7,121 bases of DNA, from the NCBI GenBank assembly GCA_905210875.1, contig CAJLYN010000109.1:1-7121 (forward strand). Direction: 5' to 3'. Both the position numbers and the translations under genes were made by a program. The DNA is from an uncultured Bacteroides sp. (lineage in GTDB: Bacteria; Bacteroidota; Bacteroidia; Bacteroidales; UBA11471). Of the stretch, positions 1-5,744 are shown in pieces (the first letter of the stretch is position 1; every line of letters begins with the position of its first letter). The notes below the pieces were generated by a model that saw only the letters and a list, made by a program, of their open reading frames with translations, made no database searches and had not been told where the DNA came from.

Positions 1-23
1 TATTAATATAGAAAAACGTCTTT

Positions 24-56
24 TTTGCGTTTTATTACGGTTGTTGACTATGTTTA
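24..56 (+). promoter_or_regulatory. Possible Bacteroidetes-type promoter in the AT-rich region
   Basis: TTTG at 24-27 is followed after 21 nt by TATGTTTA at 49-56. This matches seven of eight positions of the Bacteroidetes -7 consensus TAnnTTTG (the final G is A), with standard spacing to the -33 TTTG. No gene follows within 190 nt, and AT-rich DNA produces such matches by chance, so this is a weak call. Confidence 0.25.
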
Positions 57-132
57 TTTATGTAATCATATAGAATGTATTTATATAAACACACTCTTAT
101 GTGTATTTATGAAACACTCTGATTGTTTATAA
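52..132. repeat. Degenerate AT-rich repeat motifs at about 25-bp steps
   Basis: The motif G-T-(T/A)-TTTAT or a close variant begins at 52, 77, 103 and 125, giving steps of 25, 26 and 22 bp. The best pair is 77-97 and 103-120: both begin GTATTTAT and both end in AAACAC...TCT, the first with a few extra bases. The copies are imperfect, so this may be a decayed tandem repeat, a set of protein-binding sites, or base-composition bias. Confidence 0.3.
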
Positions 133-338
133 ATGCATTCATATATGCGTTCAATTTTATAACTCTATTAATACATTCTGTGCATATTTATATACAGTCA
201 GACTATATTATACCCTCTTGCACGATTCCTGCTATTTTTCCCGGTAGATGGCAGATGAGCTGGCAAATATGCGCAGGATTTCGCCCCAATTCATCGTAAA
301 TTATGATATAAACAACTGACTATAAATGTTATTACACC

Positions 339-373
339 AAAAAGCCGAACTCAGAAGAGTCCGGCTAAAAAAA
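339..373 (-). terminator. Intrinsic terminator of holA
   Basis: Read on the minus strand, a 10-bp stem (AGCCGGACTC against GAGTTCGGCT, one G-U pair) encloses a 4-nt TTCT loop. The stem occupies 343-352 and 357-366 and is followed by a short T run at 339-342. A second T run precedes the stem (367-373). It lies about 50 nt beyond the holA stop codon, where a rho-independent terminator would be expected. On the plus strand the hairpin is followed by A residues, so termination should work mainly in the holA direction. Confidence 0.85.
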
Positions 374-413
374 TGAATGATGTATTCCCGACACAATGGC
401 GGGATAAAGTAAG

Positions 414-1439
414 TTAATGCGTGATTTTGAAAACGAGTTCTTGCAGCAAATCGCATATCGACGTGTCGGGAGCACACTCCACTCCTTTTGATCGGGCATC
501 GTAGCGTCGTATATCCGAAATAATCTCGACACACTTGGAGGCCTTGTAGAGACGGAGGCCGTTGACATAATCTTCGGCAGCATACCAGTTTACCCCCAAC
601 TCCGACATGATGCCGTTGTTGTTCTTGGGACACGGCAAATAGTGCAGCAACAGAAGATTGGAAAAATAGGTAAACAACGAACCGAAGGCAATAAAGGGCT
701 GGTCCGATTTTGAATTCTGTCCGTAGTATTTTATAATGCGGTTGGCCTTCAAGAGATCGCGCTGAGACAGGGCCTTTATCAGCTCGCTGTTGTTGAACTC
801 CTTGCTGATGCCGATATGCAACTCCACCATATCGGCGGTAATGCGCTTTTCGCCCGACATGGAGAGCAAGACACTCAATTTGTCGAGTTCACCGGCCATT
901 CGCGACAGGTTGGCCCCTATCGCTTCGCACAGCATACCCGAAGCCCGGTCGTCAATGGCGATGTTTTTATCATGGGCATATCCCGACACAAAAGCCGGCA
1001 ACTGGCTGTCGTATATCCTTTTCGATTCATACACGATGCCTTGCCGACTGATTTCGGCCACGATTTTCTTGTTTTTCAGAGTGCCGTTTTTATAATTCAG
1101 CACTAGTACGGTCGTAGGTTGCGGATTTTGCAAATAAAGCAGCAAATCGTCGATGCTGCGCATCATCTGCATCTCCTTGACGACCACCAACTGCCGCTCG
1201 GCCATCATCGGATAGCGACGGGCAGCCGTCAGAATGGCTGGCATATCACAGTCGGCCCCGTACACGATGGTCTGGTTGAAATCACGTTCATCGTCGGAGA
1301 GTGCGTTTCTCACAATTTCATCGGTAATCAGGTCGATATAGTAAGGCTCCTCTCCCATAAGCAGATATACAGGTTTGAATGCCTTGCGGCGTACATCGGC
1401 AATGATGGGTATGTGACCTTGCGGTTCCTTCTGTGCCAT
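414..1439 (-). CDS. holA: DNA polymerase III delta subunit (clamp loader)
   Basis: HolA is the delta subunit of the DNA polymerase III clamp loader. It binds the beta sliding clamp and opens the ring so that it can be loaded on primed DNA. The protein is 341 residues, close to the 343 of E. coli HolA. Visible family features are the N-terminal PVYLLMGEEPYYIDLITDEI stretch (residues 23-42; delta proteins have this fold without a working Walker A), IGANLSRMAGELDKL (174-188), GISKEFNNSELIKAL (210-224) and a C-terminal helical collar region ending with RRYDARSKGV (311-320). I start it at the ATG at 1439: a 15-nt longer frame would need a TTG start, and an A/G-rich AAGAAA lies just before this ATG. 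The gene is divergent from the HsdR-N-domain gene and ends in its own terminator, so it is probably transcribed alone. Confidence 0.95.
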   Translation of the reverse strand: MAQKEPQGHIPIIADVRRKAFKPVYLLMGEEPYYIDLITDEIVRNALSDDERDFNQTIVYGADCDMPAILTAARRYPMMAERQLVVVKEMQMMRSIDDLLLYLQNPQPTTVLVLNYKNGTLKNKKIVAEISRQGIVYESKRIYDSQLPAFVSGYAHDKNIAIDDRASGMLCEAIGANLSRMAGELDKLSVLLSMSGEKRITADMVELHIGISKEFNNSELIKALSQRDLLKANRIIKYYGQNSKSDQPFIAFGSLFTYFSNLLLLHYLPCPKNNNGIMSELGVNWYAAEDYVNGLRLYKASKCVEIISDIRRYDARSKGVECAPDTSICDLLQELVFKITH

Positions 1440-1457
1440 ATTTCTTGCAAACAATTA

Positions 1458-1490
1458 TTTGGCGGGATATGCCTTTTTTCCGTAATTTTG
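1458..1490 (+). promoter_or_regulatory. Promoter for the HsdR-N-domain gene
   Basis: TTTG at 1458-1461, a 21-nt spacer and TAATTTTG at 1483-1490 match the Bacteroidetes -33/-7 consensus completely. The predicted transcript starts a few bases downstream, near 1496, leaving a leader of roughly 40-45 nt before the ATG at 1540. The position between divergent genes supports it. Confidence 0.7.
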
Positions 1491-1494
1491 GAGG

Positions 1495-1526
1495 TAAAAT
1501 TAGCGAATCTTAGTGTGACGCGCAAA
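1495..1526 (-). promoter_or_regulatory. holA: Promoter for holA
   Basis: On the minus strand, TTTG (1526-1523), a 20-nt spacer and TAATTTTA (1502-1495) match the Bacteroidetes promoter pattern at all but the last -7 base. The predicted start near 1489 falls inside the -7 box of the opposing promoter, giving a holA leader of about 50 nt. The two promoters therefore occupy adjacent, partly interlocked DNA. Confidence 0.6.
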
Positions 1527-1539
1527 TGATTGTCGACGA

Positions 1540-1998
1540 ATGATTGCTTTAAATCTTCCTGCCTATACCTTCCGCATAAAAGCCGATGGCGACAAGTCTC
1601 TCATATATGACGAGTTGCGCCGCCGTTTTGTGTCGCTGACTCCCGAAGAGTGGGTGCGACAACACTTTGTGCGCTACCTTATAGAAGAAAAAGGTTTTCC
1701 TGCGGGCCGTGTGGGCAACGAAATATCCCTGTTGCAGAACGGGCGCAAACGCCGTTGCGATACCGTAGTGTACGATTTGTGCGGAGAGCCTCTTGCCATT
1801 GTCGAGTACAAAGCGCCACACGTCGAAATTACCCAAGCTGTTTTTGACCAGATAGTCCGTTACAACACAGTATTGCAGGTGCGCTATCTTATCGTGTCGA
1901 ACGGCATTGTTCACTATGCCGTTCGGGTCGACTATGCGAACCACACCTGCCACTTTCTGCCGGGCATACCGGCATACAGCGATATGGACAATCGCTGA
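1540..1998 (+). CDS. Lone HsdR N-terminal-domain (PD-(D/E)xK) protein
   Basis: This 152-residue protein is essentially only the nuclease-fold domain seen at the N terminus of type I restriction R subunits (HSDR_N family). The catalytic pattern is visible: E61 after a conserved VGNEISL segment, D74 in RRCDTVVYD, then E89 and K91 in the IVEYKAP strand, followed by Q104 and Y108 in QIVRYN, the QxxxY element of RecB-like nucleases. It lacks the helicase motor of true HsdR, and no hsdM or hsdS lies nearby, so it is not a restriction system. From memory, lone genes of this type sit beside holA in many Bacteroidetes, which suggests a housekeeping DNA role; that role is inference. There is no Shine-Dalgarno sequence. 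The start at 1540 is favoured because an earlier ATG at 1526 is out of frame and closes after five codons. Confidence 0.85.
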   Translation: MIALNLPAYTFRIKADGDKSLIYDELRRRFVSLTPEEWVRQHFVRYLIEEKGFPAGRVGNEISLLQNGRKRRCDTVVYDLCGEPLAIVEYKAPHVEITQAVFDQIVRYNTVLQVRYLIVSNGIVHYAVRVDYANHTCHFLPGIPAYSDMDNR

Positions 1999-2026
1999 AC
2001 AGTCGCACCCTCACCCTTGCGACTGT
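1999..2026 (+). terminator. Hairpin directly after the HsdR-N gene, possible terminator
   Basis: A perfect 9-bp stem (ACAGTCGCA at 1999-2007, TGCGACTGT at 2018-2026) with a 10-nt loop starts at the first base after the stop codon. It is followed by A-rich rather than T-rich sequence, so it is not a standard intrinsic terminator. A weaker A6G/CT6 pairing at 2039-2045 and 2061-2067, whose 3' arm is a T run, may supply the termination, or the first hairpin may protect the 3' end of the mRNA. Confidence 0.35.
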
Positions 2027-2086
2027 CTGAAAAAAGATAAAAAAGGTCGTTTCACAAGAACTTTTTTCATGTTCCAACTGTCTTAT

Positions 2087-2103
2087 GGATAAATAATTTA
2101 TTC
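2087..2103. promoter_or_regulatory. AT-rich palindrome upstream of the exported Spy-like gene
   Basis: GGATAAAT-A-ATTTATTC is an inverted repeat with 8-bp arms and one mismatch, 16 nt before the ATG at 2119. It could be an operator or part of the leader RNA. No good TAnnTTTG promoter is visible in this gap; TAATTTAT at 2094-2101 is the nearest and misses two positions. The palindrome may also be chance in AT-rich DNA. Confidence 0.3.
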
Positions 2104-2118
2104 ATAAATCATACCGTC

Positions 2119-2634
2119 ATGAAAAAGATTCTATTTCCCCTGCTTCTGTTGAGTTTTCTCTCTACAACAGTCATGGCCCAACAGCCGATGCGTGCCACCT
2201 CTGACAATCGAAACAAAGAGATGCGCGACAATAAAAAAGATGACCACTCAAAACATCTCACCAGTGCAACCGAAGCCGCAAAGGCCCAGACCCAGCAGAT
2301 GAAAACCCTGCTGCAACTCTCCGACAGCCAGTGCCGGAAAATATATCCCATCTTGCTGCATAATAATCAGAACGATAGTATTATGAACGTTCAAATCAAA
2401 AAAATGCATAAAGACCAGAAAAACAGATATAAGAATCAGAACGAAGAGATAAAAAAGATACTCACCCCCGAACAGCAGGCTGCCATGATGGCCATACCGG
2501 CATTTGCCGGTGGCCCGGAAGGAAACGCAACGTCATGGAACAAATCGGACAAAAAACATAACGATAAGCCTTCAAAGTCAGATAAGAAGGAGAGTAAAAA
2601 ATCGGACTATTCTCGCGAAAAAGCCGGGAAATAA
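2119..2634 (+). CDS. Small exported lysine-rich protein, Spy/LTXXQ-like
   Basis: This is a 171-residue protein with a clear signal peptide: MKK, a leucine-rich core at residues 5-17 and a likely signal peptidase I cut after VMA (residue 20), so it should reach the periplasm. The central part (about 46-125) looks helical and carries LSDSQ (67-71) and LTPEQQ (115-120). This two-motif spacing recalls Spy/CpxP-type chaperones and related Bacteroidetes domains of unknown function such as DUF4890. A single cysteine sits at 72. The C-terminal 35 residues are a low-complexity tail rich in Lys, Ser and Asp, probably disordered and strongly basic. There is no lipobox. A holdase or envelope-stress role is only inferred from the family resemblance, which is weak. 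It has its own strong terminator and appears monocistronic. The match to Spy is by motif only, so treat the product as hypothetical. Confidence 0.75.
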   Translation: MKKILFPLLLLSFLSTTVMAQQPMRATSDNRNKEMRDNKKDDHSKHLTSATEAAKAQTQQMKTLLQLSDSQCRKIYPILLHNNQNDSIMNVQIKKMHKDQKNRYKNQNEEIKKILTPEQQAAMMAIPAFAGGPEGNATSWNKSDKKHNDKPSKSDKKESKKSDYSREKAGK

Positions 2635-2668
2635 ACCCGATAATTCTTTGCACTTGTTCAAATTGTAT

Positions 2669-2714
2669 AACGGGTTGCGGTAGAACCGAATTCTGCCACA
2701 ACCCGTTTGTTTAT
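2669..2714 (+). terminator. Strong intrinsic terminator of the Spy-like gene
   Basis: A two-part stem is visible. Its outer 9 bp (AACGGGTTG at 2669-2677, CAACCCGTT at 2699-2707) and inner 7 bp (GGTAGAA at 2679-2685, TTCTGCC at 2691-2697, one G-U pair) are separated by a single C/A mismatch and closed by a 5-nt loop. It is followed by the T-rich TTTGTTTATT. It lies about 35 nt after the stop codon and separates this gene from radA. Confidence 0.9.
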
Positions 2715-2769
2715 TGTATAAACTGTAATATTCTAAGTCTATATGAGAAATAAATCGTAGAGAAAATGC

Positions 2770-2777
2770 TATCTTTG
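2770..2777 (+). promoter_or_regulatory. -7 element of the radA promoter
   Basis: TATCTTTG is an exact match to the Bacteroidetes -7 consensus TAnnTTTG and lies 24 nt before the radA ATG, between the upstream terminator and the gene. No clear TTTG is seen at the -33 position (the region around 2746-2750 is A-rich), so the upstream half is weak. The predicted leader is short, under 20 nt. Confidence 0.6.
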
Positions 2778-2801
2778 TAACATCTTTTCTATATCAACAA
2801 T

Positions 2802-4172
2802 ATGGCCAAACTCAAAACGATATATGTATGTACCCAATGTGGGGCCGAATCGCCCAAGTGGCTCGGAAAATGTCCTTCATGCGGTGAGTGGAACAGCTAC
2901 ACCGAGGAGGTCGTGAGTACCAAACCGGCTGCTTCGCAACGGGCGACATACAGCAACGAAACGGTACGTACCCAACCCCAGCGGCTCGACGAGATATCGG
3001 TCTCGCGCGAAGAGCGCATCGATCTGCACGATGGTGAGCTCAACCGGGTACTGGGTGGTGGGCTTGTCCCCGGCTCCATGGTGCTGATTGGAGGCGAACC
3101 CGGCATCGGAAAATCGACACTCATATTGCAGACCGTACTGGGTTTGCAGGGAAAGAAGGTACTCTATGTATCGGGTGAAGAGAGTGCCCGGCAGTTGAAA
3201 ATGCGGGCCGACAGGTTACAGCGCAACAATACCGAGTGTTACATTGTGTGCGAGACTCTTCTCGAAGAGATATTCACACACATACGCAACGTACAGCCCG
3301 ACATTGTCGTCATTGATTCCATTCAGACCATCTCGACACAGAACATCGAATCCTCGCCGGGCAGCATCTCGCAAGTAAGGGAATGTGCTGCTGCCATACT
3401 CAAATTTGCCAAGGAATCGCACACTCCAGTGCTGCTCATCGGCCACATCAACAAAGAGGGAAGCATTGCCGGACCCAAAGTGCTCGAGCACATTGTCGAC
3501 ACCGTATTGCAGTTCGAGGGCGACCGTCACTATATGTACCGCATACTGCGCTCGATAAAGAACCGTTTCGGCAGCACCGCCGAGTTGGGTATCTACGAAA
3601 TGTTGCAAAACGGTCTTCGTGAAGTGAGCAATCCCTCGGAACTGCTCCTCACCCAGGAGCGTAAAGGATTGAGCGGCATCGCCATATCAGCCGCCATCGA
3701 AGGCATTCGACCGTTTCTTATCGAGGTACAGTCGCTTGTGAGCACAGCCGCCTACGGTACGCCGCAAAGGTCGGCTACGGGTTTTGACCTGCGCCGCATG
3801 AATATGTTGCTGGCTGTGCTGGAAAAACGGGTCGGCTTCAAATTGGCCCAGAAAGATGTCTTTCTCAATATCGCCGGCGGACTTAAAGTCAACGACCCCG
3901 CCATGGACCTGGGAGTTATCAGCGCGGTCTTGTCATCCAACATGGACATCGCCATAGACCCGCACATCGCCATGACCGGCGAAGTGGGACTATCGGGTGA
4001 GATACGTCCCGTAACTCGGGTAGAGCAGCGCATTCTCGAAGCCGAGAAGCTGGGCTTCGGGAAAATACTCGTGCCTGTCCACAACCTGAAAGGCCTTGAT
4101 GCCAAACGTCTGCAAATCGAAATCACACCGGTGCGGAAAGTCGACGAAGCATTCCGCCAGTTATTCGGATAA
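2802..4172 (+). CDS. radA: DNA repair protein RadA (Sms)
   Basis: RadA is a RecA-related ATPase that promotes branch migration of recombination intermediates and works with RecA in the cytoplasm. The 456 residues match the usual length. In order: a C4 zinc finger (C10, C13, C24, C27) at the N terminus; the ATPase core with Walker A GGEPGIGKST (97-106) and Walker B strand IVVIDS (168-173); the RadA-specific KNRFG motif (253-257); and a C-terminal Lon-protease-like domain (from about 280) containing DPAMDLGVISAVLSS (365-379) and the MTGEVGLSGEIRPV segment (391-404), which in RadA serves DNA binding and ring assembly rather than proteolysis. All key elements are intact. It is the first gene of a probable three-gene unit: the next start follows its stop after 2 nt. 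Confidence 0.97.
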   Translation: MAKLKTIYVCTQCGAESPKWLGKCPSCGEWNSYTEEVVSTKPAASQRATYSNETVRTQPQRLDEISVSREERIDLHDGELNRVLGGGLVPGSMVLIGGEPGIGKSTLILQTVLGLQGKKVLYVSGEESARQLKMRADRLQRNNTECYIVCETLLEEIFTHIRNVQPDIVVIDSIQTISTQNIESSPGSISQVRECAAAILKFAKESHTPVLLIGHINKEGSIAGPKVLEHIVDTVLQFEGDRHYMYRILRSIKNRFGSTAELGIYEMLQNGLREVSNPSELLLTQERKGLSGIAISAAIEGIRPFLIEVQSLVSTAAYGTPQRSATGFDLRRMNMLLAVLEKRVGFKLAQKDVFLNIAGGLKVNDPAMDLGVISAVLSSNMDIAIDPHIAMTGEVGLSGEIRPVTRVEQRILEAEKLGFGKILVPVHNLKGLDAKRLQIEITPVRKVDEAFRQLFG

Positions 4173-4174
4173 TC

Positions 4175-5737
4175 ATGATAAAAGAACTCTCCATACGCCT
4201 CCTGCCCCGTCAGGCTGCTTCGGAAAGCAGCATCAAAGACTTTGTGTGTCGGGAGTATGCCTTGAATCCCCGTGAGGTCGAGGCTGTCAGCGTGCTGAAA
4301 CGCTCCATCGATGCCCGCAAACGGCAGGTAATGGTCAATCTCACGATACGCATCTACATCAACGAAAAGCCCGCAGAAGGACTTTTCCGCCCCATACAAT
4401 ACCCCGACGTGGCCGACCGTCCCGAGGCCATTGTCGTCGGAGCCGGTCCGGCAGGACTTTTTGCCGCGTTGCGGCTTATCGAGTTGGGTATGTGCCCAGT
4501 CGTACTGGAACGGGGACAGGACGTCCACCAGCGCCGTAAAGACATTGCCCGCATCAGTCGCGAACACATCGTCAACGACGAGTCGAACTACTGTTTTGGC
4601 GAGGGCGGAGCCGGCGCCTTTTCCGACGGGAAACTCTATACCCGCAGTAAGAAGAGAGGCTCAGTAGAACGTATCCTGGCTATTCTGTGCCAGCACGGGG
4701 CCTCTCCTGCCATACTTGCCGATGCACATCCCCACATAGGTACCGACAAGTTGCCCCGCGTCATCGAGAATATCCGCAATACCATTTTGCAGTCGGGCGG
4801 CGAGGTACATTTCGGCACGCGCGTTGACGAATTGATTGTTGAGAAAGACGAAATAAAAGGTGTCAAGTCACACGACGGGAAACTCTTCTACGGCCCCGTG
4901 ATTCTTGCAACGGGACACTCAGCCCGCGACGTATATCGTTATCTGTATAAAAACCATATTGAGTTGGAAGCCAAGGGATTTGCTGTCGGTGTACGGCTTG
5001 AACATCCCCAAGAACTCATCGACCGCATACAATATCACAGTCCCGAAGGCCGGGGCAAGTATCTGCCTGCGGCTGAGTACAGTTTTGTAACCCAGGTCGA
5101 TGGCCGTGGCGTGTACTCGTTCTGCATGTGCCCGGGCGGCTTTGTCGTCCCGGCAGCAAGCGGCCAGAACCAACTGGTCGTAAACGGCATGTCGCCCTCC
5201 AATCGCGGTTCACGATGGGCCAATTCGGGTATGGTTGTAGAGATACGCCCCGAAGACCTGCCCGGCCATGATGTTGATGGCGTGCTGGCCGGCATCAAGT
5301 TTCAGGAGGAACTGGAATACCAGTGCTTCGTCAATGGCAACTGCCGACAGACAGCTCCTGCCCAACGCATGACCGACTTTGTCAATCGGAAAGTGTCGGC
5401 CGATTTGCCTTCGACCTCCTACGCCCCCGGTGTTCTATCCTCTCCGCTGCATTTCTGGATGCCCTCCTTTATCGCCGACAGGCTGCGTCAGGGATTTCTC
5501 CATTTCGGACAGATTTCACACGGTTTTCTCACCCGGGAGGCTCTCATGATAGGAGTCGAAACCCGCACCTCTTCGCCGGTACGCATTCCACGCGACAGCG
5601 AGTTGTTGCATCACGTTCGCCTCAGTGGATTGTATCCATGCGGCGAAGGTGCCGGCTATGCCGGCGGCATCGTATCGGCAGCCATCGACGGTGAACGGTG
5701 CGCCGAAGCTCTTGCTCATACATATCTCAAAAATTAA
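4175..5737 (+). CDS. FAD-dependent dehydrogenase, COG2509 family
   Basis: This is a 520-residue flavoprotein of the uncharacterised COG2509 group (NAD(P)/FAD-dependent oxidoreductases). Residues 1-80 form the small N-terminal domain typical of the group. The dinucleotide-binding fold follows, with VVGAGPAGLFAA (87-98; G89, G91, G94) and the ribose-binding acidic residue E112 in VVLERG. NYCFGEGGAGAFSDGKL (138-154), ILATGHSARD (243-252), GVETRTSSPVRIPRD (460-473) and the C-terminal FAD motif LYPCGEGAGYAGGIVSAAID (486-505) are all present. No signal peptide or membrane segment is seen, so it is cytoplasmic. Cysteines at 139, 317, 319 and 385-390 could be redox-active, but no CxxC motif is seen. 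The substrate is unknown for the family. The start lies 2 nt after the radA stop, suggesting translational coupling, and cstA begins 7 nt after its end. Confidence 0.9.
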   Translation: MIKELSIRLLPRQAASESSIKDFVCREYALNPREVEAVSVLKRSIDARKRQVMVNLTIRIYINEKPAEGLFRPIQYPDVADRPEAIVVGAGPAGLFAALRLIELGMCPVVLERGQDVHQRRKDIARISREHIVNDESNYCFGEGGAGAFSDGKLYTRSKKRGSVERILAILCQHGASPAILADAHPHIGTDKLPRVIENIRNTILQSGGEVHFGTRVDELIVEKDEIKGVKSHDGKLFYGPVILATGHSARDVYRYLYKNHIELEAKGFAVGVRLEHPQELIDRIQYHSPEGRGKYLPAAEYSFVTQVDGRGVYSFCMCPGGFVVPAASGQNQLVVNGMSPSNRGSRWANSGMVVEIRPEDLPGHDVDGVLAGIKFQEELEYQCFVNGNCRQTAPAQRMTDFVNRKVSADLPSTSYAPGVLSSPLHFWMPSFIADRLRQGFLHFGQISHGFLTREALMIGVETRTSSPVRIPRDSELLHHVRLSGLYPCGEGAGYAGGIVSAAIDGERCAEALAHTYLKN

Positions 5738-5744
5738 TAATACT

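Larger units (their letters stand above)
1..338. other. AT-rich intergenic region without a convincing gene
   Basis: No reading frame here shows family features or coding-like length. Positions 1-230 are strongly AT-rich, with recurring TTTAT-type motifs and a possible plus-strand promoter. Positions 232-319 are less AT-rich and contain two tiny open frames. One is on the minus strand at 232-294 (20 residues, beginning MNWGEILRIF). The other is on the plus strand at 248-319 (23 residues, beginning MADELANMRR, with an in-frame TAG immediately before its ATG). Neither has a recognisable family or ribosome binding site, so I do not call them genes. I see no tRNA fold. The region lies beyond the 3' end of holA, outside its terminator. 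Confidence 0.6.

Noticed and set aside
13..33. An AAAACG/CGTTTT hairpin near the left edge as a terminator
   Set aside because: The stem is six mostly A-T pairs with a 9-nt loop and no strong T run after it, so it is not distinguishable from chance in this AT-rich DNA.
301..633. A 110-residue minus-strand frame overlapping the 3' end of holA and its terminator
   Set aside because: It is out of frame with holA, runs through the terminator hairpin, and is Arg/Cys-rich without family resemblance, so it is a shadow frame.
1440..1454. A five-codon N-terminal extension of holA from a TTG start
   Set aside because: The in-frame ATG at 1439 is a better start codon with an A/G-rich stretch before it; the family's conserved region begins well inside either version.
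1119..1529. A 136-residue plus-strand frame antisense to holA
   Set aside because: The product is rich in His, Gln and Ile in a pattern typical of reversed codons, resembles no family I recognise, and overlaps the well-identified holA and its promoter region.
1540..1998. Part of a type I restriction-modification locus
   Set aside because: Only the N-terminal nuclease domain is present and the gene is complete with its own promoter; there is no motor domain, hsdM or hsdS in the surrounding sequence, so it is not a broken restriction system.
2625..2639. A short CGGG/CCCG hairpin across the stop codon of the Spy-like gene
   Set aside because: The stem is only 4 bp with a 7-nt loop and no T run; the much stronger terminator at 2669-2714 accounts for transcript ending.
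3752..4567. A 271-residue open frame antisense to the radA/flavoprotein junction
   Set aside because: It runs opposite two well-supported genes with intact motifs on the other strand, has no recognisable domain, and is explained by codon bias in the real genes.
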